A stretch of DNA of 10,714 bases from Campylobacterota bacterium. Its GTDB lineage: Bacteria > Campylobacterota > Campylobacteria > Campylobacterales > SZUA-545. This document shows positions 1 through 6,324 of this stretch, piece after piece; position 1 is the first letter of the stretch; every line of letters starts with the position of its first letter. Position numbers and translations under genes: made by a program. The notes under the pieces are model-generated. The model was not told where the DNA came from. It ran no database searches and was given only the letters and a program-made list of their open reading frames with translations. Location: NCBI GenBank assembly GCA_003561815.1, contig PWVP01000164.1, positions 1-10,714 on the forward strand. Reading direction: 5' to 3'.

Positions 1-61
1 CAAGCGCTGCGGCACTTACGGTCTTTTTAATGACCGGTTGGTGACCCACTGCGTTTGGTAG
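1..61 (-). other. Presumed 5' leader of a transcript leaving the left edge
   Basis: This stretch lies just downstream of the consensus promoter at 68-96 and should be transcribed leftward out of the window. It contains no ATG on the minus strand and no convincing ribosome binding site, so the gene it serves starts beyond position 1 or is a structural RNA. One short inverted repeat is visible: CGGTC at 19-23 pairs with GACCG at 32-36 around an 8-base AT-only loop. It has no T-tract after it, so it does not look like a terminator. The identity of the downstream gene cannot be told from this sequence. Confidence 0.35.
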
Positions 62-67
62 GGCGGA

Positions 68-96
68 ATTATAGCGGGGGGGTTCTTAATTGTCAA
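68..96 (-). promoter_or_regulatory. Perfect-consensus sigma70 promoter facing the left edge
   Basis: On the minus strand TTGACA (91-96) and TATAAT (68-73) both match the housekeeping sigma consensus exactly and are separated by exactly 17 bases (74-90). The expected transcription start is near 59-62. The bases between the -10 and the start (TCCGCCC) are GC-rich, a discriminator type associated in other bacteria with stringently controlled stable RNA and ribosomal operons. The spacer contains seven consecutive C's on this strand (G's at 76-82). Full -35 and -10 matches are uncommon, so a highly expressed gene outside the window is the likely target. Position and sequence are directly seen; the regulation is inferred. 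Confidence 0.8.
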
Positions 97-123
97 GCCT
101 CTTTTGGCCCAGGGCTCGCTTTT

Positions 124-324
124 TTACGATTTTATCGTCAGCCAGAGGCCTGAGAGCATCGCAAGCACTGAAGCGGCATACGCCAGCGCCACCTCTTTTG
201 GCATCGAAGCGCCGATGGCGCGCCCCATTTGAGCCGAGAGGCTCTGCGCCTCCTGATAGCCCCAAAACCCGATCGCCACGGCCGCGGCCATCAGACCCAG
301 CCCGGCTATCTGTCTCTTCTTCAT
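124..324 (-). CDS. Small two-helix membrane protein, DUF3185-like
   Basis: This 66-residue protein has two hydrophobic helices, roughly residues 6-22 and 44-63, joined by a loop with GYQEAQSLSAQMGRAIGAS (residues 22-40). The helix-loop-helix layout, the length, the YQ..QSLSAQ segment and the glycine before the second helix fit the DUF3185 family, small inner-membrane proteins of unknown function. The family assignment is from memory and moderate. The ATG at 324 is strongly supported by AGGAGG at 330-335, six bases upstream. The gene follows phoH after 60 bp with no promoter I can recognise in the gap, so it may be the last gene of that transcript. No intrinsic terminator is evident after its stop codon. 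The reading frame overlaps two other open frames in the same interval, but only this one has a good ribosome binding site and a membrane-protein composition. Confidence 0.75.
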   Translation of the reverse strand: MKKRQIAGLGLMAAAVAIGFWGYQEAQSLSAQMGRAIGASMPKEVALAYAASVLAMLSGLWLTIKS

Positions 325-384
325 GGCGCCCTCCTTGCTCTTGTAGGCAGCAATGAGTCTGCACCAGATAGGCTGATAGGCGGC
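325..384 (-). other. Gap between phoH and the DUF3185-like gene
   Basis: These 60 bases hold the ribosome binding site at 330-335. I see neither a convincing promoter nor a terminator hairpin with a T-tract, so cotranscription with phoH is plausible. Confidence 0.4.
330..335 (-). promoter_or_regulatory. Strong ribosome binding site for the DUF3185-like gene
   Basis: AGGAGG on the minus strand ends six bases before the ATG at 324. It is the strongest Shine-Dalgarno sequence in the window and selects this frame over the competing open frames on both strands. Confidence 0.8.
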
Positions 385-1770
385 TTACTTGTGGCGACTA
401 AATAGCTCTTCGGCCCACTCGCAGATGCGTCCTCTAATCGACTTACGGAGCGTGATAGCGCCGATGCGCACCATCGACTGCCCCTTTCGGGTCTGATTAA
501 GCAGAAACGAGAGGGCGTTGTTCAGCTTAGAGAGGTAGACACTATCGACCTGATTGATATCGCCAATCACGACCACCTTGGAGTTGTCGGTCACGCGGGT
601 TAAAACCAGCTGCATCGCCGAAAGCGAGAAGTTCTGCGCCTCATCGATAATCACTACGCTCCGATCGAGGTTGGATCCACGCAGGTTGCCGATATAGGGA
701 AAGGCGATATTGTACTGCTTGACAAACTCCGCAATCTTCTGCTCGACCCGATCGCCATCGCTCTCCGTGCGGTGGCTCTTTTTAAGCTGCGCGCGGGCAA
801 AGGTGTCCAGCGCGTCATAGATAGGCGTGTAGTAGCCGCCGAGCTTCGCCTCCATATCCCCCTTTTTAAACCCCACATAGGCGTCGCGATCGACACTGTC
901 AATCGGGTTGCGGATATAGACAATCTTCTCAAAGCTGTTTTTGGGGTGATCGATGAGCTTCATCGCCATCGCCACCGCCAGTGCGGTTTTGCCGCTTCCT
1001 GAGGGTGAGGAGCTGAGTACGATATCCACCATCGGATGCAAGATCAGGTTGGCGTAAAAGAGCTGCTCCTTGTTGCGCGGGGGGAGTTTGCACTCGCGCA
1101 GCCGCTCCTCCTCAAGCACCTCGATGCGGCCATTAATCACCTGAGCAAGCACCGTGTGATCGGAGTGGCGCATCTTAAAGACCAGATTCGCCTCATACGG
1201 CTCGATATCGACCCCCAGATCCGCTTTAAGCGCCTCTACACTGAGAAGATGGAGCTTAGGGAGGTACTCATAGGTGATCTCAATCTCACGGACAAACTCC
1301 AGCTGAATATCATCCCGATCGGCCACCTCGACCGAGTGGGCTTTGAGGCCTTTGGCGATTGCGTAGGTGCGAAAGGCGACATCATTAGAGACCACCACCA
1401 ACTCCTGGTAGTGCTCTTTGGCCCAAAGAGCCGTCTCGATAATGCGGCGATCGTTGACCACATTCTGGTAGTTATTGGCAAAGCTTTCACGGTAGCGATC
1501 CTGCGCGATCAGCTCGATCGCCACATCGTTGTGGCGCATGCGGGTGATGGTGTGGTTCTCGTAGTTCTCTACCCCCTCCACCTGCGCATCTTTTAGGAAG
1601 TTATTAAACTGGCGCGCCATGTAGCCCACCGAACCGGGGGTGGTTTTCAGGTGATCAGACTCGCTGAGCACCACATCGGTCAGCACAATCAGGTTCTGCC
1701 CCTCCTGGCTGAGCGATCGGATATTCTCCACCGAGTCAATCACCACCGATGTATCAAGCAGATAGGTCAC
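385..1770 (-). CDS. PIN domain - PhoH-family ATPase (PhoH2 type)
   Basis: This 461-residue cytoplasmic protein fuses an N-terminal PIN nuclease domain (about residues 2-150) to a C-terminal PhoH ATPase domain (about 230-461). The PIN part shows the expected acidic residues: D6 in YLLDTS, E37, D107 in NDRRIIETA and D130 in VSNDVAFR. The PhoH part shows a P-loop ending GSGKT (258-262), Walker B VVIIDEAQN (372-380) and a GDINQVD segment (403-409). The mycobacterial PhoH2 relative unwinds and cleaves RNA, so RNA processing is the probable role. The first P-loop glycine is serine here (S255). I chose the GTG at 1770 because GAAAG (1778-1782) sits seven bases upstream, the same motif and spacing seen before the phosphatase gene. 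The frame is open to a TTG at 1797, giving 470 residues, but that start lacks a binding site. The gene overlaps the upstream dipeptidase gene by 17 bp. Confidence 0.9.
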   Translation of the reverse strand: MTYLLDTSVVIDSVENIRSLSQEGQNLIVLTDVVLSESDHLKTTPGSVGYMARQFNNFLKDAQVEGVENYENHTITRMRHNDVAIELIAQDRYRESFANNYQNVVNDRRIIETALWAKEHYQELVVVSNDVAFRTYAIAKGLKAHSVEVADRDDIQLEFVREIEITYEYLPKLHLLSVEALKADLGVDIEPYEANLVFKMRHSDHTVLAQVINGRIEVLEEERLRECKLPPRNKEQLFYANLILHPMVDIVLSSSPSGSGKTALAVAMAMKLIDHPKNSFEKIVYIRNPIDSVDRDAYVGFKKGDMEAKLGGYYTPIYDALDTFARAQLKKSHRTESDGDRVEQKIAEFVKQYNIAFPYIGNLRGSNLDRSVVIIDEAQNFSLSAMQLVLTRVTDNSKVVVIGDINQVDSVYLSKLNNALSFLLNQTRKGQSMVRIGAITLRKSIRGRICEWAEELFSRHK

Positions 1771-3028
1771 AACAGAGCTTTCGTATGAAGTTCTCAAAAC
1801 GCGCCAATGAGGGCAGGCGCACCCGCTCCCGATCGGTGTGTGGCTCGCCGATACTTGGCCCCACGGAGATCATCTCCATGTGGGGAAGCTTTTCAGACAG
1901 CACACCACACTCCAATCCCGCATGGATCACCTCTGTTCGCGGCTCAATCTGACAAGCGCGCATAGCCGCCCGGGCATAATCGGCCAGCTGGCTATCGGTC
2001 GGAGGCCAAGGGGGGTAGCGATCGTGGCGCCGGGTGGCCGCTCCTGCCCACCGGCCAAACGCCTCTAGCCGGTTGGCGCTCTCCTGGAGCAGATCGGTTC
2101 GGTTGGCCCGCAGGGAGAGATCAACCTGCAGCCGATCGGTCGAACTCTCGATGAGGGCAAGATTGCAGCTGTGGCTGACCACCCCACAGGCCTCATCCCA
2201 CCCTAGCACCCCGTGAGGAAGCTGAAGCAGCCGATCGAGCAGCTGCCGGCTCTGCACAATGGGTGCCAAAGGGTGTGCCTCAAGAGGCTGCACCGCAAAA
2301 GCCGCCGATGCAGGGGGTGAGATAGAAGTAGCGATCACCGCCTCGGCATAGCGGGCAATCGCGTTGCGCCGCTCACCCCCTGTCAGGGCCACTATCTGGC
2401 CGTCACTGCCCAGCCGGTAAAGGTGGTGAAGCAGCTGCACAATCGCGCTGGGGCGATCGCGATGGATATCGATCCCGCTATGTCCACCCATAAAGCCCTG
2501 AGTGGTGATTAAAAAGAGTGCTTTTTCAGGCGGGCAGGCCTCCCGTACGACTGGGATCTGAAGCTGCCAATCTTCACCGCCGGCACAGCCGATGGTTAAA
2601 GCCCCCTCCTCTTCGCTATCAAGATTGATCAGCCAAGGAGCCTTAGGGCGCAGCTCAAGCGCTTTGGCCCCCAGCAGACCGATCTCCTCATCGTTGGTGA
2701 AGAGATACTCACCGGCCACCTTCTCTTCGATAAGCTTCATCATCAGTGCGACGCCGATACCGTTATCGGCCCCCAAGGTGCCGTTAGCCGCCATCAGCCA
2801 CTCGCCCTGCTCTTTTAACACCGGCGGCTGATCGCCCAGGCAGACCATGTCGTAGTGCGCCTGCAGGCAGAAGTGCGGCTGGCCGATGGTTGCGAGCAGA
2901 TTGCCCGCCCTATCGATCGCGACATCGGCGCCCCATCGGGTACAGAACTCCTCTAAAAACGCCAGTGCTGCACCGCTTTGGCCGCTGCAGCGCGGAACCT
3001 GACTAAGCTGCCTGAACTGCTCCATCAT
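1754..3028 (-). CDS. pepD: M20-family aminoacyl-histidine dipeptidase (PepD-like)
   Basis: This 424-residue cytosolic metallopeptidase should hydrolyse dipeptides such as Xaa-His with a two-metal centre. The metal and catalytic residues of the PepD group are all visible: H58 and D60 in LQAHYDMV, D88 in LGADNGIG, E114-E115 in TNDEEIGLLGA, D137 in NLDSEEEG and H397 in GEPHTD. The GGHSGIDIHRDR segment (181-192) and EVIHAGLECG (366-375) are also typical. It is about 60 residues shorter than E. coli PepD (485), mainly in the middle lid/dimerisation portion, but no catalytic element is missing. The ATG at 3028 overlaps the dusB stop codon (ATGA), and a second ATG follows at once. The 3' end overlaps phoH, so translation of dusB, pepD and phoH is probably coupled. 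Substrate range is inferred from family membership only. Confidence 0.9.
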   Translation of the reverse strand: MMEQFRQLSQVPRCSGQSGAALAFLEEFCTRWGADVAIDRAGNLLATIGQPHFCLQAHYDMVCLGDQPPVLKEQGEWLMAANGTLGADNGIGVALMMKLIEEKVAGEYLFTNDEEIGLLGAKALELRPKAPWLINLDSEEEGALTIGCAGGEDWQLQIPVVREACPPEKALFLITTQGFMGGHSGIDIHRDRPSAIVQLLHHLYRLGSDGQIVALTGGERRNAIARYAEAVIATSISPPASAAFAVQPLEAHPLAPIVQSRQLLDRLLQLPHGVLGWDEACGVVSHSCNLALIESSTDRLQVDLSLRANRTDLLQESANRLEAFGRWAGAATRRHDRYPPWPPTDSQLADYARAAMRACQIEPRTEVIHAGLECGVLSEKLPHMEMISVGPSIGEPHTDRERVRLPSLARFENFIRKLCCDLSA

Positions 3029-3969
3029 GCCGCCACACCCTGCGCAAAAAAGGCCGCGATCTGCACACGCGCCTCATCGGGGTTGTCGATGCGGTTGATC
3101 CGATCGCGAAAAGCGGTTGCGCCATGAAAGCCTTTGGTGTAGCGGTGCAGATGCTTGCGAAAGATCGCCACCCCCCGCTGGCCATGAAAGTGGAGCATAT
3201 TGTCAAAGTGCTCCAAAATCACTGAAAAGCGAAGTGCGTCGCTCAGATCCGCCTCACCCCTTTTAAGCTGCTCAAAGATCCAGGGCGCACCCATCGCCCC
3301 ACGGCCAATCATCACCCCATCGGCACCCGTATGCGCCAGAACCCACTGCGCCTTTTCGTAGGAGTCGATATCACCATTGGCCACCACGGGGATTTTGAGC
3401 GCCGCCTTGATCTCACCGATCGCATCGTAGTTAACCGGCGCGCTAAAGCCCCCTGAACGGGTGCGGCCATGCACGGTGATAAAGTCCGCCCCCGCCGCTT
3501 CGCAGGTTTTAGCCAGCTCGATGCCGTTGAGCTCATTAAACCCGAGCCGGATTTTGACACTGGTTAGCGGTTTTTGGGACCTCTTTTTGATCGTCTCGAC
3601 CAACCGACCCAAAAGCGCAGGGGTTTGCAGCAGACAGCTGCCCCCGCCGCTTCGCACCACTTTGGGTGCAGGGCAACCGGCGTTGAGGTCGATGATATCG
3701 ATCCCCTCTTCGTCGTTTAAAATCGCCACCGCTTGGGCGATCGTCTCTGTGTTGGAACCGGCCAGCTGCACCGAGTAGGGATCCTCTAAAGGGCTCTTTT
3801 CATAGAGCCGCAGACTGCGCGAGGGGTTGTGAACCAGTGCGTTGGCGCTAACCATCTCGCTAACCGTCAGATCGGCCCCAAAGCGCTTAACCGTCTGGCG
3901 AAAGGGGCGATCGGTCCAGCCCGCCAGCGGTGCGAGCAGAAAGCGCGGCTGCGAGAAGTCAAAGCCCAT
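3025..3969 (-). CDS. dusB: tRNA-dihydrouridine synthase (Dus family)
   Basis: This 314-residue flavoenzyme reduces uridine to dihydrouridine in tRNA using FMN and NAD(P)H. The N-terminal TIM barrel begins with FLLAPLAGWTDRPFR (10-24), carries the catalytic cysteine C99 in NAGCPAPKV, K139 in SVKIR, H167 in VHGRT, and the phosphate-binding segments VVANGDI (195-201) and IGRGAMGAPW (221-230). The helical C-terminal domain includes RKHLHRYTKGF (271-281), usual in the DusB-like subgroup. Length is normal. The start ATG lies one base after the stop of the upstream membrane-protein gene (TAAGATG) and lacks an obvious Shine-Dalgarno, so reinitiation or coupling is likely. Its stop overlaps the pepD start. 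The Dus assignment is firm; the exact subgroup (DusB rather than A or C) and target uridine are less certain. Confidence 0.93.
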   Translation of the reverse strand: MGFDFSQPRFLLAPLAGWTDRPFRQTVKRFGADLTVSEMVSANALVHNPSRSLRLYEKSPLEDPYSVQLAGSNTETIAQAVAILNDEEGIDIIDLNAGCPAPKVVRSGGGSCLLQTPALLGRLVETIKKRSQKPLTSVKIRLGFNELNGIELAKTCEAAGADFITVHGRTRSGGFSAPVNYDAIGEIKAALKIPVVANGDIDSYEKAQWVLAHTGADGVMIGRGAMGAPWIFEQLKRGEADLSDALRFSVILEHFDNMLHFHGQRGVAIFRKHLHRYTKGFHGATAFRDRINRIDNPDEARVQIAAFFAQGVAA

Positions 3970-3970
3970 C

Positions 3971-4975
3971 TTAGGCGATCATCTCATCCAGATTGGGGGT
4001 TAGCCCGGCATTTTTCAAGGCGAAGTAGTCGCGAAAGAGGGAGAACTCCTCCTCGCTGGTCCCCTCAAGCATATCGCGCACCTCATCGTGGCGCTCCAGC
4101 TCGATGTTGAGATAGAGCCACGCACTGGCCGCCCGCTCATCCTGGCGGCGCAACTGAAAGAAGATCTCAAGCAGCCGATCAGGCTGAATGGCGGTTTTAA
4201 GCTCTTTGGCCAGCAGCAAGTAGTCGCGCTCAGCAAACTCGGCGCGCTGACAGATCCCCTCAATCTCTTCGATCTCAAACGAGAGCGGATTTTGGGTATC
4301 ACCCATGCGCCCTAGCAGCACAGTGGCCGCCTGGGGGGTCAGGGGGTGCTCGCTTTTGAGGATGCGCCGCTTATCGCCAAAGGCGGCATAGAGTTTAAGC
4401 GCCTCTTTAGAGAGGGGGCTTGGCTCTTTGCACTCGCGCAGCACCTCTTCGCTCGCCTTCGGATCGGCAGCCATGCGGTTAAACTGGTTTTGAACCCAGA
4501 TAGGACTCTCGCTGCTTGGGCGGATCTTATCGAAGGTGGCCACTTCGCCCTGCTCCACCTGCTCGATCGCCTCCAGCAGCCCATCGAGCTCTGGATCCTT
4601 TGTTTTGATGCCCTGCTGCTTAAGCACGATCTGCGCATGGCTCAAAACCGCGCTGAGCGCCTGAAGCTCGGGGTGCTTGAGTTTGACATCGCTCTTTTGA
4701 CCCAGAAGCGCGTGGCCGATCAGCTTTTTAAGCGCTTTGAGATCGCGACTAAGTGCGCGGCGACGCAGAGCGCCCAGGGCGGTATAGAAGCTCATGTGCG
4801 CCAGCGAGGTGAGAAATACCAGCGCCGCAGGCAATATCAGCCAGATCGCAATCGGGAGCGTGTAGCTGCTCTGGGCAACCGTGAGGGTGTATTCGCCGCC
4901 AATCTCCACATGGACATAGGCCCCCATCACCACCAGCAGCAAGAGTGTCATTAAGATATAGAGCCGGAGTTTCAT
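3971..4975 (-). CDS. Unrecognised membrane protein, two N-terminal helices and a helical cytoplasmic domain
   Basis: I do not recognise this 334-residue protein by family. It has a first membrane helix at about residues 4-22, a short polar loop with GGEYTLTVAQ (26-35), a second helix at about 40-62, then RRR at 71-73, which by the positive-inside rule places the remaining 265 residues in the cytoplasm. That region is rich in E, L, A and K, predicted helical, with no cysteine-rich or ATP-binding motif. The layout recalls HemY/LapB-type proteins (membrane anchor plus helical repeats), but I cannot point to clear TPR signatures. The ATG at 4975 is well supported by AGAAGGA at 4983-4989, seven bases upstream. 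It is the first gene after a 43-bp AT-rich gap and ends one base before dusB, so it heads the dusB-pepD-phoH group. Confidence 0.85.
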   Translation of the reverse strand: MKLRLYILMTLLLLVVMGAYVHVEIGGEYTLTVAQSSYTLPIAIWLILPAALVFLTSLAHMSFYTALGALRRRALSRDLKALKKLIGHALLGQKSDVKLKHPELQALSAVLSHAQIVLKQQGIKTKDPELDGLLEAIEQVEQGEVATFDKIRPSSESPIWVQNQFNRMAADPKASEEVLRECKEPSPLSKEALKLYAAFGDKRRILKSEHPLTPQAATVLLGRMGDTQNPLSFEIEEIEGICQRAEFAERDYLLLAKELKTAIQPDRLLEIFFQLRRQDERAASAWLYLNIELERHDEVRDMLEGTSEEEFSLFRDYFALKNAGLTPNLDEMIA

Positions 4976-4982
4976 GAAGCGA

Positions 4983-4989
4983 TCCTTCT
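4983..4989 (-). promoter_or_regulatory. Ribosome binding site of the membrane-protein gene
   Basis: AGAAGGA on the minus strand lies seven bases before the ATG at 4975 and fixes that start. Confidence 0.7.
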
Positions 4990-5005
4990 GCGCATTTTGG
5001 GGTGT

Positions 5006-5011
5006 ATCATA
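5006..5011 (-). promoter_or_regulatory. Possible -10 element of an internal promoter
   Basis: The 43-bp gap between rlmH and the membrane-protein gene is the most AT-rich spot of the central region. On the minus strand it contains TATGAT, one mismatch from the -10 consensus, preceded by an A/T-rich run (5015-5030). No recognisable -35 hexamer lies 16-18 bases upstream, but housekeeping promoters in Campylobacterota often lack one. If used, it would give the membrane protein-dusB-pepD-phoH group its own transcript. Confidence 0.3.
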
Positions 5012-5018
5012 ACCAATT

Positions 5019-5474
5019 TTATTTGTGATATGGGTGATTGTGAGCGATCGTCAACCCCCGATAGATCTGCTCTAAAAGCACCAGTCGCGCCAGATCGTGC
5101 GAGAGGGTGAGCGGTGAAAGCGAGAGTGCCATCTGACACCGCGCCACAAACGCCGGCTCCAGACCATAGGCGCCCCCGATAAAAAAGCGCACCGATTGAT
5201 CGGCAATCAGCGCAGAGAAGCGGTGGCTATCCATCGACCGGCCCCGCTCATCCAGCGCGATATTGACCCCCTCTTTCAGATGGGGCAGCAGCGTCTTGGT
5301 GTAGCTCTCTCGGGCCGCTTGAGCCCCCTGCTTCTGAGCAGCGATCACCGATTTGGGCATCAGCGCCACCACCTCGATACGACCAAAACCGCCGATCTGT
5401 TTGCAGTAGTGCTGCTGCAGCGTCCGCACCTCAGCGCTGGCGGGCTTGCCGATATAGTAGAGGGTGGCGTTCAC
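5019..5474 (-). CDS. rlmH: 23S rRNA pseudouridine-1915 N3-methyltransferase RlmH
   Basis: This 151-residue SPOUT-class enzyme methylates the pseudouridine at position 1915 of 23S rRNA (E. coli numbering) in helix 69, late in ribosome assembly, using S-adenosylmethionine. Visible hallmarks are LDERG (74-78), the glycine-rich loop FIGGAYG (98-104), and the knotted C-terminal segment LSHDLARLVLLEQIYR (124-139) followed by HNHPYH (145-150). Length matches the usual 155 or so residues. The start codon is GTG at 5474 and overlaps the accD stop by four bases (GTGA), with no strong Shine-Dalgarno, so translation is probably coupled to accD. Identification is firm. Confidence 0.95.
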   Translation of the reverse strand: MNATLYYIGKPASAEVRTLQQHYCKQIGGFGRIEVVALMPKSVIAAQKQGAQAARESYTKTLLPHLKEGVNIALDERGRSMDSHRFSALIADQSVRFFIGGAYGLEPAFVARCQMALSLSPLTLSHDLARLVLLEQIYRGLTIAHNHPYHK

Positions 5475-6322
5475 CGATCCAGATGGCGGGTGGTCAGCCG
5501 CAGCAGATCGCCAAGCGTCTTAGCCAGACTCTCCCGATCGACCACCATGTCGATCAGGCCGTGTTCAAGCAGAAACTCCGCACTCTGAAACCCTTCGGGC
5601 AGATCCGCGCCGATGGTCTGCTTGATCACCCGCGCGCCGGCAAAGCCGATCATCGCACCCGGCTCGGCGATAATGATATCCCCTAAAAAGGCGAAGCTTG
5701 CCGACACACCCCCAAAGGTGGGATCGGTCAGCACCGAGATGTAGGGCAGGCGATAATCGCTCAGTCGCTTGAGTGCGGCGCTGGTTTTGGCCATCTGCAT
5801 GAGGCTGAAGGTGGACTCCTGCATCCGCGCGCCGCCGCTGGCTGAGAGGATGATCACCCCCTCTTTGCGCTCAATCGCGCGGTTAACGGCGCGGACAATC
5901 TTCTCCCCCTCAACCGATCCGAGCGATCCCCCCATAAAGGAGAAGTCAAAGACCACCAGCTGTGCCGGTTCGCCGCCGATGGTGCAGCTACCCGAGAGTA
6001 CCGCCGAGTGGCGGCCGCTTTTGCTATGCGCCTCCTCAAGCCGCTGCTGATAGCTCTTTTTATCGACAAAGTGGAGCGGATCGGTCGCCTTAAGCGCCAT
6101 GTCGTGCTCGACAAAGCTGTCGCGATCGGCGATCTGCTCAATCCGATCGATCGCCTTGATACGCATATGCAGGCCGCACTTCGGGCAGACATACTGCTTG
6201 GCCGCCACCTCTTTATAGTACATAATCGCCTGGCACTTTTTGCACTTGATCCAGTGGCTGGGAGCCTCTTTTGGATCCGGTCGCTCCCGTTTTACGCGCC
6301 TAAAGAGGTCGCCAAGATTCAT
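5471..6322 (-). CDS. accD: Acetyl-CoA carboxylase carboxyltransferase subunit beta
   Basis: This 283-residue protein is the beta half of the carboxyltransferase that moves CO2 from carboxybiotin to acetyl-CoA, making malonyl-CoA for fatty acid synthesis; it works with AccA, which is not in this window. It has the zinc ribbon with C27, C30, C46 and C49, then the crotonase-like core with FMGGSLGSVEG (129-139), SGGARMQES (162-170) and DPTFGGVSASFA (200-211). It lacks the long C-terminal tail of E. coli AccD, which is not needed for the core fold. I chose ATG at 6322 because AAAGGG (6328-6333) lies five bases upstream; a GTG at 6325 is also open but too close to it. The phosphatase stop is two bases before the ATG, and the accD stop overlaps rlmH. 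Confidence 0.96.
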   Translation of the reverse strand: MNLGDLFRRVKRERPDPKEAPSHWIKCKKCQAIMYYKEVAAKQYVCPKCGLHMRIKAIDRIEQIADRDSFVEHDMALKATDPLHFVDKKSYQQRLEEAHSKSGRHSAVLSGSCTIGGEPAQLVVFDFSFMGGSLGSVEGEKIVRAVNRAIERKEGVIILSASGGARMQESTFSLMQMAKTSAALKRLSDYRLPYISVLTDPTFGGVSASFAFLGDIIIAEPGAMIGFAGARVIKQTIGADLPEGFQSAEFLLEHGLIDMVVDRESLAKTLGDLLRLTTRHLDR

Positions 6323-6324
6323 CA

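Noticed and set aside
19..36. Short inverted repeat as a terminator
   Set aside because: The stem is only 5 bp with an 8-base loop and no T-tract on either side.
92..118. Imperfect inverted repeat after the DUF3185-like stop as a terminator
   Set aside because: CGAGCC can pair with GGCTTG only with a G-T pair and a 13-base loop, no T-tract follows, and the bases overlap the -35 box.
86..364. Two other open frames (both strands) across the DUF3185-like gene
   Set aside because: They lack a ribosome binding site and have arginine/glycine- or proline-rich compositions typical of out-of-frame reading; the 124-324 frame has AGGAGG and two membrane helices.
1036..1596. Plus-strand open frame of 186 codons opposite phoH
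   Set aside because: It is antisense to the PIN and linker part of a well-supported PIN-PhoH gene and shows no family features.
4346..4954. Plus-strand open frame of 202 codons opposite the membrane-protein gene
   Set aside because: The minus-strand frame has a good ribosome binding site, credible membrane helices and tight coupling to dusB; the plus frame has no domain. Because the minus gene is itself unrecognised this rejection is a little less certain than the others.
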